NCBI GenBank assembly: GCA_963665195.1
Contig: OY762070.1
Span: 2,728,001-2,792,000, forward strand
DNA: 64,000 nucleotides
From: VXYL01 sp963665195
GTDB lineage: Bacteria > Pseudomonadota > Gammaproteobacteria > Pseudomonadales > Azotimanducaceae
Direction: 5' to 3'
A program made the translations under genes and the position numbers. This document shows positions 10,566 to 22,340 of the stretch, in pieces. Positions within the stretch are counted from its first letter, which is position 1. Each line of letters opens with the position of its first letter. Below the pieces are notes generated by a model. That model worked only from the letters and a program-made list of their open reading frames with translations, was not told the origin of the DNA and made no database searches.

Positions 10566-10754
10566 CGCCGGACCAGCATGCGGCCCGGGTACCCTCGTCC
10601 CTGGCAGACGCGCAAGCGGCCCGTCGATTCCGCCCCGAAACGCCGCCGACGAGTCTGCTAGACTGACCACCCAAGTTCGGCAACGACCGGCGGGGACGCA
10701 GGGCGCTGCGCTTGGGTTGCCGCCTTGGCGGCTGCGGCGCACCGCCATTCCACC

Positions 10755-11879
10755 ATGACAGCGATTCTGATGCTGGAAGACGGCAGTCTTTTTCGCGGCA
10801 GGGCCATCGGTGCGCCCGGCTTCGCCGTTGGCGAGGTGGTGTTCAACACCGCGATGACGGGCTACCAGGAGATCCTCACGGATCCATCCTATGCGCGGCA
10901 GATCGTCACGCTGACGTACCCGCATATCGGCAACACCGGCGTCAACGGCGAAGACGTCGAGTCGTCCAAGGCATGGGCCGAAGGGCTGGTGATCCGCGAC
11001 TGCCCGCGCACGCACTCCAACTGGCGCACCGAACAGACGCTGCCGGAATACCTCGAAGCGGCTGCCGTGGTGGGTATCGCGGACCTCGATACCCGACGGC
11101 TGACGCGGCTGATCCGCACCAAGGGCGCACTCGCTGGCTGCATCGCCACGGGCATGGACGCCGATGCGGCGCTGGCCCGCGCCAAGGCGTTCCCCGGTCT
11201 CGCCGGGATGGACCTCGCCAAGGTGGTCTCGTGCGCCGAGACCGAGCCGTGGACGGCAGGCGGCTGGGACCTGGAGACCGGCTATCGCCAGCCGCCAACG
11301 CCGCAGCGTCACGTCGTCGCCTACGACTTCGGCGTCAAGCGCAACATCCTGCGCCTGCTCGCGGATCGCGGCTGCCGCATCACCGTGGTGCCGGCGCAAA
11401 CGCGGGCCAGCGACGTCCTGGCCCTCGCACCGGACGGCGTCTTCCTCTCCAACGGTCCCGGCGACCCGGAGCCCTGCGCCTATGCGATCAACGCCATCCG
11501 CGAGTTGCTCGAAGCGCGCATGCCGCTGTTCGGCATCTGTCTCGGCCACCAGCTCCTCGCCCTGGCCTGCGGGGGGCGCACGGTGAAAATGCCCTTCGGC
11601 CATCACGGCGCCAATCACCCGGTGAAGGACCTCGCGAGCGGCGCGGTCATCATCACCAGCCAGAACCACGGCTTCGCGGTGGACGGCGACTCCCTGCCGG
11701 ACGGGGTGAAGGTCACCCACGCCTCGCTGTTCGACGGCACCGTGCAAGGCATCCGCGCCACGGACTACCCCGCTTTCGGCTTCCAAGGCCATCCCGAAGC
11801 GAGCCCCGGCCCCCAGGACTGCGGCTATCTGTTCGACCGCTTCGTCGCCATGATCGACTCGGCCCCGGCACATGCCTAG
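10755..11879 (+). CDS. carA: Carbamoyl-phosphate synthase small subunit (glutaminase)
   Basis: CarA hydrolyses glutamine and channels ammonia to CarB for carbamoyl phosphate, the precursor of arginine and pyrimidines. The 374-aa protein has the N-terminal CarA domain (EVVFNTAMTGYQEILTDPSY) and a class I glutamine amidotransferase domain with nucleophile Cys in FGICLGHQ and the His/Glu pair in FQGHPEASPGP. The ATG at 10755 gives the normal start MTAILMLEDG. It overlaps carB by 8 nt, implying translational coupling. Confidence 0.98.
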   Translation: MTAILMLEDGSLFRGRAIGAPGFAVGEVVFNTAMTGYQEILTDPSYARQIVTLTYPHIGNTGVNGEDVESSKAWAEGLVIRDCPRTHSNWRTEQTLPEYLEAAAVVGIADLDTRRLTRLIRTKGALAGCIATGMDADAALARAKAFPGLAGMDLAKVVSCAETEPWTAGGWDLETGYRQPPTPQRHVVAYDFGVKRNILRLLADRGCRITVVPAQTRASDVLALAPDGVFLSNGPGDPEPCAYAINAIRELLEARMPLFGICLGHQLLALACGGRTVKMPFGHHGANHPVKDLASGAVIITSQNHGFAVDGDSLPDGVKVTHASLFDGTVQGIRATDYPAFGFQGHPEASPGPQDCGYLFDRFVAMIDSAPAHA

Positions 11880-14800
11880 GCGCACCGACATCGAGTCGGT
11901 GCTGATCCTCGGCGCCGGCCCCATCGTCATCGGCCAAGCATGCGAGTTCGACTATTCCGGCGCCCAGGCCTGCAAGGCGCTCAAGGACGAGGGCTACCGG
12001 GTGATCCTGGTGAATTCCAACCCGGCGACCATCATGACGGACCCGTCGATGGCCGACGCCACCTATATCGAGCCGGTGGAGTGGGGCACGGTGGAAGCGG
12101 TCATCAAGGGCGAGCGCCCGGATGCGCTGCTGCCGACGATGGGCGGCCAGACGGCCCTCAACTGCGCCCTCGATCTGGCCCGCGAAGGCGTGCTCGAGCG
12201 CTACGGCGTGGAACTCATCGGCGCGAGCCAAGACGCCATCGACAAGGCTGAAGACCGCGAGCGCTTCATCGAAGCCATGGACCGCATCGGCCTCGAGACG
12301 CCGCGCGCCGATCTCGCGCACAGCATAGAGGAAGCCTTGCAGGTGCAGAGCGGCATCGGCTATCCCTGCATCATCCGCCCGTCGTTCACGCTCGGCGGCA
12401 GCGGCGGCGGCGTCGCCTACAACCGCGACGAGTTCCTGGAGATCTGCCGCCGCGGGCTGGACCTCTCACCCACCACCGAACTGCTGATCGATGAATCGCT
12501 GCTCGGCTGGAAAGAGTTCGAGATGGAGGTGATCCGCGACAAGCGCGACAACTGCATCATCGTCTGCTCCATCGAGAACCTGGACCCGATGGGCATCCAC
12601 ACCGGCGACTCGATCACCGTCGCCCCGGCGCAGACCCTCACCGACAAGGAATACCAGCTCCTGCGCAACGCCTCCATCGCCGTGCTGCGCGAGATCGGCG
12701 TCGAGACCGGCGGCTCCAACGTCCAATTCGCCATCGATCCGGCCACCGGCCGCATGGTGGTGATCGAGATGAACCCGCGGGTTTCGCGTTCGTCCGCGCT
12801 GGCATCGAAGGCGACCGGGTTCCCCATCGCCAAGGTCGCGGCGAAGCTGGCGGTGGGCTATACGCTCGACGAACTCGACAACGACATCACCGGCGTCACC
12901 CCGGCGTCCTTCGAGCCGGCCATCGACTACGTCGTCACCAAGGTGCCGCGCTTCACCTTCGAGAAGTTCGCCCAGGCGGACGACCGGCTCACCACGCAGA
13001 TGAAGTCCGTCGGCGAGGCGATGGCCATCGGCCGCACGTTCAAGGAGTCGCTGCAGAAGGCGCTGCGCAGCCTGGAGACGGGCGTGGTCGGGCTGGATCC
13101 GCGGCTCCGTGCCGAGCACGACGCCGAGCGCCGCCTGGCGCAGGAGCTGCGGCGTGCCGGTCCGGAGCGCGTGCTGTACGTCGCGGATGCCTTCCGCGCC
13201 GGCTACGACGTTCCGCAGGCCGCGGAAGCCACCGGCATCGATCCGTGGTTCCTCGCCCAGATCGAGGAGCTGGTGCAGGCCGAATCCGAGCTTGGCGGCC
13301 AGACGCTCGCGGCGCTCGATGCCGAGCAATGGCGGCGGCTCAAGCGCGATGGCTTCTCCGATGCACGGATGGCGACCCTCGTCGGCTGCGCCGAGAGCGA
13401 GGCCCGCGCGGCGCGCCTGACGCATGGCGTTAAGCCGGTGTTCAAGCGTGTGGACACCTGCGCCGCCGAGTTCCAATCCGCCACCGCCTACCTCTATTCC
13501 ACCTTCGAGGAGGAATGCGAGGCAGAACCCAGCGAGCGTCCCAAGATCATGGTGCTCGGCGGCGGCCCGAACCGCATCGGCCAAGGCATCGAGTTCGACT
13601 ACTGCTGCGTCCACGCCGCGCTCGCCATGCGCGACGACGGCTTCGAGACCATCATGGTCAACTGCAACCCGGAGACGGTATCCACGGACTACGACACCTC
13701 GGACCGCCTCTACTTCGAGCCGGTCACGCTGGAGGACGTGCTCGCCATTGTCGACGTCGAGCGCCCGACCGGCGTGATCGTGCAGTTCGGCGGCCAGACG
13801 CCGCTCAAGCTGGTGGACAGCCTGCACGCCGCTGGCGTTCCCATCATCGGCACCAGCGCCGACGCCATCGACCGCGCCGAGGACCGCGCCCGGTTCCAGC
13901 AGGTGATCGACAAGCTGGGTCTGCGCCAGCCGTCCAATCGCACCGCCCGGGATGTGGAAGGCGGCGTCGCGGCGGCCGCAGAGATCGGCTATCCCATCGT
14001 CGTGCGACCGTCCTATGTGCTCGGCGGCCGGGCCATGGAGATCGTCTACAACGCCAGGGAACTGCGCCGCTACTTCACGGGCGCCGTGGACGCCTCCAAC
14101 TCCGCGCCCGTGCTCTTGGACCGCTTCCTCGAACAGGCGGTGGAGGTGGATGTGGATGCGGTGGCGGACGGCGAGCAGGTGGTGATCGGCGCCATCATGC
14201 AGCACATCGAGCAGGCCGGCGTGCATTCCGGCGACTCCGCCTGCGCCCTGCCGCCGTTCTCGCTGAGCCCCGCGCTGCAGGACGAGATCCGCCGCCAGGT
14301 GCGGGCGATGGCCGTCGAACTCGGCGTCGTCGGCCTCATGAACGTGCAGCTCGCCGTACAGGACGACGACATCTTCGTCCTCGAAGTGAACCCGCGCGCC
14401 TCGCGCACCGTGCCGTTCGTCTCCAAGTGCATCGGCGTCTCGCTCGCCAAGATCGCCGCCCGCTGCATGGCCGGCAAGACGCTTGCCGAGCAGGGCTTCA
14501 CCGAAGAGATCGTGCCGGACTACATCTGCGTCAAGGAGTCCGTCTTCCCGTTCGTCAAGTTCCCCGGCGTGGACCCCATCCTCGGCCCGGAGATGCGCTC
14601 CACCGGCGAGGTGATGGGCGTCGGCGACACCTTCGCGGAAGCCTTCGCCAAGGCGTCCTTCGGCGCCGGCGAGCGGCTGCCGAAGAGCGGCCGGGCGTTC
14701 GTCAGCGTCAAGCCCTCGGACCGGCCCTATGTGGCCGAAGTGGGCCGCGAACTCGCCGAACTCGGCTTCAGCCTCGTCGCCACCCGGGGTACGGCAGGAT

Positions 14801-15093
14801 GCCTGCGCGAGGCGGGCCTCGAGTGCGATGTGGTGAACAAGGTCACCGAGGGTCGCCCGGACATCGCGGACCTCTTGCGCAACGACGTGGTGGACCTCAT
14901 CGTGAACAGCACCGAGGGACGCCAGGCCATCGAGGACTCGGCCATCATCCGCCGACTCGCCTTGCAGAACAAAGTGTGCTACACAACCACCCTATCCGGC
15001 GGCCGGGCGCTGTGCGCGGCGATCCGCGACGGGCGCTTGGACAAGGTGCGCCGATTGCAGGACCTCCATGGCGAGATGCAGGCGAGACGATGA
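11872..15093 (+). CDS. carB: Carbamoyl-phosphate synthase large subunit
   Basis: The 1073-aa subunit makes carbamoyl phosphate from bicarbonate, ammonia and two ATP. Its duplicated ATP-grasp halves are visible: first half with SVLILGAGPIVIGQACEFDY and SFTLGGSGGGVAYN, second half with MVLGGGPNRIGQGIEFDYCC and PSYVLGGRAMEIVYN. The C-terminal MGS-like allosteric domain (about 940-1073) contains GFSLVATRGTAG. Length matches E. coli CarB. It overlaps carA at its start and greA at its end (ATGA). Confidence 0.99.
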   Translation: MPRRTDIESVLILGAGPIVIGQACEFDYSGAQACKALKDEGYRVILVNSNPATIMTDPSMADATYIEPVEWGTVEAVIKGERPDALLPTMGGQTALNCALDLAREGVLERYGVELIGASQDAIDKAEDRERFIEAMDRIGLETPRADLAHSIEEALQVQSGIGYPCIIRPSFTLGGSGGGVAYNRDEFLEICRRGLDLSPTTELLIDESLLGWKEFEMEVIRDKRDNCIIVCSIENLDPMGIHTGDSITVAPAQTLTDKEYQLLRNASIAVLREIGVETGGSNVQFAIDPATGRMVVIEMNPRVSRSSALASKATGFPIAKVAAKLAVGYTLDELDNDITGVTPASFEPAIDYVVTKVPRFTFEKFAQADDRLTTQMKSVGEAMAIGRTFKESLQKALRSLETGVVGLDPRLRAEHDAERRLAQELRRAGPERVLYVADAFRAGYDVPQAAEATGIDPWFLAQIEELVQAESELGGQTLAALDAEQWRRLKRDGFSDARMATLVGCAESEARAARLTHGVKPVFKRVDTCAAEFQSATAYLYSTFEEECEAEPSERPKIMVLGGGPNRIGQGIEFDYCCVHAALAMRDDGFETIMVNCNPETVSTDYDTSDRLYFEPVTLEDVLAIVDVERPTGVIVQFGGQTPLKLVDSLHAAGVPIIGTSADAIDRAEDRARFQQVIDKLGLRQPSNRTARDVEGGVAAAAEIGYPIVVRPSYVLGGRAMEIVYNARELRRYFTGAVDASNSAPVLLDRFLEQAVEVDVDAVADGEQVVIGAIMQHIEQAGVHSGDSACALPPFSLSPALQDEIRRQVRAMAVELGVVGLMNVQLAVQDDDIFVLEVNPRASRTVPFVSKCIGVSLAKIAARCMAGKTLAEQGFTEEIVPDYICVKESVFPFVKFPGVDPILGPEMRSTGEVMGVGDTFAEAFAKASFGAGERLPKSGRAFVSVKPSDRPYVAEVGRELAELGFSLVATRGTAGCLREAGLECDVVNKVTEGRPDIADLLRNDVVDLIVNSTEGRQAIEDSAIIRRLALQNKVCYTTTLSGGRALCAAIRDGRLDKVRRLQDLHGEMQARR

Positions 15094-15563
15094 CGACGCC
15101 AATGACCGTTGAAGGGGCAGAGAGCCTGCGCGAGGAGCTGGCGCACCTGAAAAACGTCGAGCGGCCGAGCATTTCCAAGGCCATCGGCGCGGCCCGCGAG
15201 CACGGCGACCTGCGCGAGAACGCCGAATACCACGCCGCCAAGGAGCGCCAGGGCCTGACCGAGGCCCGCATCCGCGACATCGAGGCCAAGCTCGGCGATG
15301 CGCGCATCATCGACATCGCCAAGATCAAGCCCACCGGCAAGGTGATCTTCGGCGCCACGGTGACCCTGATCGACATGGAGACGGACGCCGAAGTGCGCTA
15401 CCGCATCGTCGGCGAGGACCAGGCCGACATCAAGCAAGGCAACATCTCGGTGATGTCGCCACTGGCGCGGGCGATGATCGGCCGCTCGGTGGGCGACCCG
15501 GTGATGGTGGAAACCCCGAACGGCAAGCGCGAATACGAGATCGACGAGATCGCGCACGTCTGA
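15090..15563 (+). CDS. greA: Transcription elongation factor GreA
   Basis: GreA enters the RNA polymerase secondary channel and rescues backtracked complexes by stimulating transcript cleavage. The 157-aa protein has the N-terminal coiled coil with the acidic tip (GDLRENAEYHAAKERQG) and the C-terminal FKBP-like domain (SVMSPLARAMIGRSVGDP). The ATG at 15090 overlaps the carB stop. A second in-frame ATG at 15102 is possible. The last 18 bases of the gene recur with one mismatch at 16424-16441. Confidence 0.97.
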   Translation: MTTPMTVEGAESLREELAHLKNVERPSISKAIGAAREHGDLRENAEYHAAKERQGLTEARIRDIEAKLGDARIIDIAKIKPTGKVIFGATVTLIDMETDAEVRYRIVGEDQADIKQGNISVMSPLARAMIGRSVGDPVMVETPNGKREYEIDEIAHV

Positions 15564-16441
15564 TTGTCGGTTGCCCAGTCTGAACATCGCTCACAGGTGC
15601 GAACCCGCGCCCAAGGTGTCGATTCCCGCGCTGCAGAAGGCTGCTTTCAGCCTGCCTCGCTCGCTAGGCCCCCCAGCTCAATCGGCTGAGGTTGGTCCTC
15701 TTCAGACCACTTCTCGACCAGCGCCTTGAAGTGCTCGTACAGCCTGTTGTCGTTCTTGTGGTCCCGCCGGCCTTCAATGTACGGCCGCGCTAGCTCGAAA
15801 GCACGGATGTAGGTGTCCTTGAACCAGTCCTTTTAAAGATCCTCGTCGAACGCACCTTGCCGAATCCCGATCGCCACGATCTCGAACTGGTTGAGGTAGA
15901 GCGCGATCTGTCCGTTGACCGGGTTCGCGTCATCCGCGGCGATCCTCCTCAGCGCGTCACCGCCCTCCCGTTGTTTCGCTGCGAACGCACGGCGACCCTC
16001 TGTGAGTACCTCGCTCCGGTTGCTAGAGATGATGTAGTGCAGCGTCTCAAGCCGCGCCGCCAAGATCCGCGCCCGCCTCCGCCTCATCGGCGGCCAGCCT
16101 CCGTGCCGCAGTTTCCTGGGACTCCGCCCTGCGACGCTCCGCGTTTTCCTTCCGGAGGTGGAGGATCACAGTGACCGCCAAAGCCGCGAGCGCAACGAAC
16201 TGCCCTCCCGACACGATGTACTCGTAGACGGTCACGGCAACCGCCCAGGGCGACTAGAGCCCGTCGTCTCCGCTTTGCATTTGCAGACTCCCTCAGGAAC
16301 CGGATAGGTCTCCCGAATTCTGGGGCTGTCTCCTCGAAAGTCAACCTCGCACTGTCCTAGGATGATGCTCCTAAACGACCAGACGCGGTAGCTGCGCATC
16401 GGCCAGCTCTGGGCCTGGGCCTTGAGATCGCCCACGTCTGA
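15546..16441. repeat. 18-bp direct repeat: greA 3' end and a copy 878 bp downstream
   Basis: The last 18 bases of greA (15546-15563, GAGATCGCGCACGTCTGA) recur at 16424-16441 with a single change (GAGATCGCCCACGTCTGA). The interval between them holds the decayed DUF4760-like gene. This pattern is what a small insertion next to the greA stop codon would leave, although no recombinase gene is present. Confidence 0.6.
15647..16235 (-). pseudogene. Decayed DUF4760-like membrane-anchored protein
   Basis: Three pieces on the minus strand join into one protein. From ATG at 16235 a 62-codon piece gives an N-terminal membrane helix (GGQFVALAALAVTVILHL) and a charged helix. Near 16070 the frame shifts, and the next piece (ETLHYIISSNRSEV to FDEDL) runs to an in-frame TAA at 15833-15835. 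The same frame then continues with DWFKDTYIRAFELARPYIEG and RLYEHFKALVEKW to TGA at 15647. The membrane helix plus helical domain order fits the DUF4760 family. One frameshift and one stop inactivate it. Confidence 0.7.
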
Positions 16442-16499
16442 CTCTTCATCCGTCTACCTTCCGCTCGTTGGATCTTGGTTGCTGGGCGCCGGCTCGGAC

Positions 16500-17195
16500 T
16501 CAGGACCCCGTGCCAAGGCCGCTTGATCCGCTACGTCCTAAGCCGCTGAATCCAAGGCCCTGTTCGCTGGCCTGCTTCAAGGCGTCCCGGGTCGCCTCCA
16601 TGTCCGCGCTCGACCTCGCTCGGCCCGACACTGCGAAGACGCGCTTGAGCGCAGGTGCTTGCGTGCCGCCGGACTCGGTCGAAGCGGCGAGGCGTCTGCA
16701 GATGTCCGGGATCATCCCTTCCACGAGTTTCGGGACATCCCTCGCGAGCCCCTCCCAATCTCGGCGGCGGCGCTGCCGAGGGACGAAGCCCGCGTCCGCC
16801 TGGGCCGTCGCCAAAGCTTGGGCGCCGGTGCTGCTGACCCGGCGGAGCAGCTTGGCGACTTGCGCATCGAGAGCATCGGTCGTCGCCAAGAAGGCCGCGT
16901 CCAGCGCCCGGGCCGCGCCAACCACGTCGAGATCGCCGCTCTGGTACGCCGCGCACGCCATGCGCAGCATGGCCGAAGCCTCTGCCCTGCCGGCCTCACT
17001 GTCGTCGACTTGGGCAATCGCTTCGACGATGCCCTGGTCCGCCTTCGGCAGCCCGTCGATGGCAGTGCCGAAGCGGCGCAGGAATTGCCAGGTGGCGGCA
17101 GCTTCCGATGCGTCGGATACCAAGACCCGCGCGGCCACTCTCTCCTGGAAGCTACGTAGCTCCTCATCCGGAGCCGTACTGCCCGGCGTGTTCAC
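16500..17195 (-). CDS. Hypothetical Ala-rich protein
   Basis: The 231-aa protein matches no family I know. Its GTG start at 17195 is supported by GGGAGG 9 nt upstream, so it is likely a real gene despite a longer open frame on the other strand. The sequence is helical and Ala/Arg-rich, with a Gly/Ser-rich tail after residue 215 and no membrane segment or metal motif. It lies between the decayed DUF4760-like gene and the ISKra4-type element, where yhbY and rlmE stand in related genomes. Confidence 0.55.
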   Translation of the reverse strand: MNTPGSTAPDEELRSFQERVAARVLVSDASEAAATWQFLRRFGTAIDGLPKADQGIVEAIAQVDDSEAGRAEASAMLRMACAAYQSGDLDVVGAARALDAAFLATTDALDAQVAKLLRRVSSTGAQALATAQADAGFVPRQRRRRDWEGLARDVPKLVEGMIPDICRRLAASTESGGTQAPALKRVFAVSGRARSSADMEATRDALKQASEQGLGFSGLGRSGSSGLGTGS

Positions 17196-17293
17196 TCGCT
17201 TCTGCCTCCCATTCCGGCCCTACATTAGTCAACGCTGCGACCGTACCACGCAGGCCTTACGCCCATGCGCCGCGGCATCCGCGGTATCGCGCG

Positions 17294-18875
17294 GGGTGTA
17301 CGACAAATCTCTGGTAGACGACCTCCACGCGCGTTCACGCGGCGAGGCGCAGGCGTTCCTCCCAGTAGTCGTCGAACCAGCCGCTGAGCCGCGCGCAGCG
17401 CACCCAGATGACGGGGTTCGCGCCGGCCACGGTCCAGCGCATGCCGGTGCATTTCAGGCGCCGCCCGACGACCGTCTTGCAGGCCGCCTCGACGCGCCCC
17501 GAGCCGATGGGCAGCCCGCGCGCGAGGTACTCGTCGTAGCGCATCCGCCCGCGCCGCTCGGCGATGTACCGGGCCGCCCTGGCGCTCTCCCCGCCGCCGG
17601 CCCGGCGCAGCGCCGCCAGCACCCTGTCGATGTCGCCGGCCTTGAGCCGGCGGCACAGGCTCGTCGCCCAGCGCTTCGCGAGGTCCGTGCCGGGGCCGTA
17701 GCGGGCGTTCGCCGCCGCCCACGCGTACTCCGCCGCGTGGAAGCAGTCGACGATCGGCACCGCGTTCGGGAGCCACTCCTCGAACAGCCGCCGCAGCCAC
17801 TCGGCGCCGTCGCCGATGCAGACGCCGACGTCCTCCGGCCCGTAGCCCGCCGCCGCCAGCTCGCGCAGCAGGCGCCGCGCAACGGGCGAGTCGCCGCCGG
17901 CGTCGTCCTCCGCGCTCTCGATGGCGGCGAAGTACCGCACCGAGCCGTCCACGGTGCGGCGCCCGCCCTCGCCGTCCGGCTCCAGCAGCCACAAGGCGCC
18001 CACCTTCGCCTCCCGGGTGCGCGCCGCGCCGTCCTTCCCGGAACGCCCGGCGGTCTCCGACGGCCGCGCCGGCACACCCGTGCCGTCCATCGCCAGGCAC
18101 AGAATCTCCCCCATCCTTCAAGGGCTTGCGCGTCGGAACCTTCCCGCCGCCAGAGGCCACCGACAGCGCGCCCGACAGCGCCGCCTCCCGCCGCGCCTCC
18201 GCGTCCGCGCCCACCGCCCGCGTCGTCCGCTCGATGCGCTTCGCGCCGAAGTTCAGCCCCGCCAGCTCGACCAGCAGCCGGTCCGCCTCCGCGTAGCAGC
18301 ACGACGACCCCGCCAGGCTCGCCATGCGCCGCGCCGCAGGCGTCATCGAGCCCGCGATGTCCAGCGCCGCCTCGCGCTGCCGCACCGTCTTCCCGCAGCA
18401 GGCGTGCCGCGCCATCGGCAGCCGCACCGGCCCCAGCGCCGTCTCCACCAGAGGCCTCTCCCGGTCCGACAGCCGCATCCGCTCCCCGCACTTCGGGCAC
18501 GACGGCGCGACGCCGTCCGACCGGTCCGCCCGGTACGCCGCCTCCAGCCCCAGCCGCGCCGCCGACAGCGCCGCCCGCCGGACGCGCAGATCCAGCAGCG
18601 CCGGATGCGACTCCGGCGCCTCCCCCGCCGCCGACGCGGCCAGCTCCGCCGCCGCGTACCTCCCCATCGCCGTCGCCAGCTCCTCCTTCGCCTCGTCCAA
18701 CTCGCGCTTGCGTTCCATGCGCTCGTCGGCGACAGTCCCTATCGCCATCGCGGGCTCCTCCGTTCCTGGGTTGTGTCGCAAACCCCAAGAATAGAGCGTC
18801 CGCGATGGCCCCACTCCGCATCCACAGCCAACGCCGGCCGTTAGTGGTCACTTACCAGAGAATTGTCGTACACCC
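17294..18875 (-). mobile_element. Complete ISKra4-family insertion sequence
   Basis: The 1582-bp element has 30-bp terminal inverted repeats at 17294-17323 and 18846-18875 that match at 26 of 30 positions; both begin GGGTGTACGACAA when read inward. A perfect 9-bp target duplication TATCGCGCG flanks it (17285-17293 and 18876-18884). It carries one minus-strand transposase gene with a frame shift. The right end lies 108 bp before the ftsH start, so it has separated ftsH from its upstream neighbours and possibly from its native promoter. Confidence 0.93.
17335..18748 (-). CDS. ISKra4 family transposase, in two frames
   Basis: The first frame starts at ATG 18748 (AGGAG-type site GGAGGAG 7 nt upstream) and carries the zinc-finger-like SCPKCGERM and ERPLVETALGPVRLP blocks to about KVPTRKPLKDG. 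The second frame continues with EILCLAMDGTGVPARP, the catalytic Asp region, then GVCIGDGAEW, VDCFHAAEYAW and LPIGSGRVEAACK, ending at 17335. The junction (18107-18119) is a run of five Gs; four Gs would restore one frame. This is either a one-base insertion or a programmed +1 frameshift, which some ISKra4 members use. Confidence 0.85.
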
Positions 18876-18983
18876 TATCGCGCGCATAGCCTTGCCGCGC
18901 CCACTGGTGTACGCTACGCGCCCCTCGCTGAATACGCCGCAAGAGCATGGCCTTCGGTCCGAGCGCACGACCGGAGCACAGTA

Positions 18984-20915
<1,932 letters not shown>

Positions 20916-20978
20916 TTGCGGGCGGTTGCCCGTCAGGGGCGGAGCCTTGCTACGCCCGCGTAGAGGGAGCTTGAGCCA

Positions 20979-22337
20979 GTGGAAAGGGACTTTTTCGGCA
21001 CGGACGGCATCCGCGGCCGGGTCGGCGCCGCACCCATCACCCCGGACTTCTGCCTGCGCCTAGGCTGGGCCACGGGCAAGGTGCTCGCATCAGCCGGCTC
21101 CCGGATGGTGGTCATCGGCAAGGACACGCGCATCTCCGGCTACATGATCGAGTCCGTGCTGGAGGCCGGGCTGGTCTCCGCCGGCGTGGACGTGCGCCTG
21201 TTGAGCCCCGTGCCGACCCCGGCGGTCGCCTATCTCACTCGGGCCCTGGGCGCGGACGCCGGCATCGTCATCAGCGCCTCCCACAATCCCTACGACGACA
21301 ACGGCATCAAGTTCTTCGACGAGGGCGGCAACAAGCTGCCGGACGATCGCGAAGCGGCCATCGAAGAGCAGCTGCGCCAGCCGCTGGTGTGCGTGGGCGC
21401 CCAGGATCTCGGTCGTGCCTTCCGCGTGGACGACGCTCGCGGTCGATACATCGAGTTCTGCAAGGGCACCGTGGACCGAGGCCTGAACCTGCGCGGCCTC
21501 AGGATCGTGGTGGACTGCGCCCACGGCGCAACGTACGCCGTGGCGCCCAAGGTATTCGCCGAACTCGGCGCGGACGTCACCGTCATCGGCGCATCGCCGG
21601 ATGGCACGAACATCAACGCCGGCCACGGCTCCACGCATCCGCAGGCCATGGCGGACAAGGTGGTCGAGACGGATGCCGACGTCGGCATCGCCTTCGACGG
21701 CGACGGCGATCGGGTGGTCATGGCGGACGCCGGCGGCAAGGTCTACGATGGCGACGATCTGCTCTACATCATGGCCAAATCGTCCTTCCTGCACGGCCGG
21801 ATGCGCGGCGGCGTAGTCGGCACGGTGATGACCAATCTCGGCTTGGAACGAGCCTTGGAGACATGCGGGATTCCGTTCGAACGGGCGCCGGTGGGCGACC
21901 GTTATGTGCTCGAAAGGATGCAGGCCAACGGCTGGCAGCTCGGCGGGGAGTCGTCGGGGCACTTGATCTGCCTGGACCTCACGACCACCGGCGACGGCAT
22001 CGTCGCGGCGCTGCAAGTGCTGGTCGCGATGGTGGAGAGCGGGCGCAGCCTGAAGGAACTGCAGAGCGGCATGCAGAAGTTCCCGCAGACGATGGTGAAC
22101 GTGGAGACCGCCGATGCGAGCGACGCGGCGGCAAGCCCGGCACTCGCCAGTGCCGTGCAGGCCATCGAAGCAAAGCTCGGCCAACGCGGGCGCGTCGTCA
22201 TTCGGCCGAGCGGCACTGAGCCGGTGCTGCGCATCATGGTGGAAGGCGAACGCGCCGAGTTCGTTCGCGAGCACGCGGAGTCTCTGGCAGCGACCGTTCG
22301 CCAGGCCAACGCCGCTGCCCAAGCGAACGGGGCCTGA
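20979..22337 (+). CDS. glmM: Phosphoglucosamine mutase
   Basis: GlmM converts glucosamine-6-phosphate to glucosamine-1-phosphate for peptidoglycan and LPS precursors. The 452-aa protein starts at GTG (after GAGGGAGC) with FFGTDGIRGRVG, has the phosphoserine loop VISASHNPYDDNGIKFF, the metal loop DGDGDRV, and the C-terminal phosphate-binding RPSGTEPVLRIMVEG. folP, which usually sits between ftsH and glmM, is absent here; only 63 nt separate the two genes. Confidence 0.98.
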   Translation: MERDFFGTDGIRGRVGAAPITPDFCLRLGWATGKVLASAGSRMVVIGKDTRISGYMIESVLEAGLVSAGVDVRLLSPVPTPAVAYLTRALGADAGIVISASHNPYDDNGIKFFDEGGNKLPDDREAAIEEQLRQPLVCVGAQDLGRAFRVDDARGRYIEFCKGTVDRGLNLRGLRIVVDCAHGATYAVAPKVFAELGADVTVIGASPDGTNINAGHGSTHPQAMADKVVETDADVGIAFDGDGDRVVMADAGGKVYDGDDLLYIMAKSSFLHGRMRGGVVGTVMTNLGLERALETCGIPFERAPVGDRYVLERMQANGWQLGGESSGHLICLDLTTTGDGIVAALQVLVAMVESGRSLKELQSGMQKFPQTMVNVETADASDAAASPALASAVQAIEAKLGQRGRVVIRPSGTEPVLRIMVEGERAEFVREHAESLAATVRQANAAAQANGA

Positions 22338-22340
22338 CGA

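Noticed and set aside
12466..14226. 586-aa open frame antisense to carB
   Set aside because: It is a codon shadow of carB with no support of its own.
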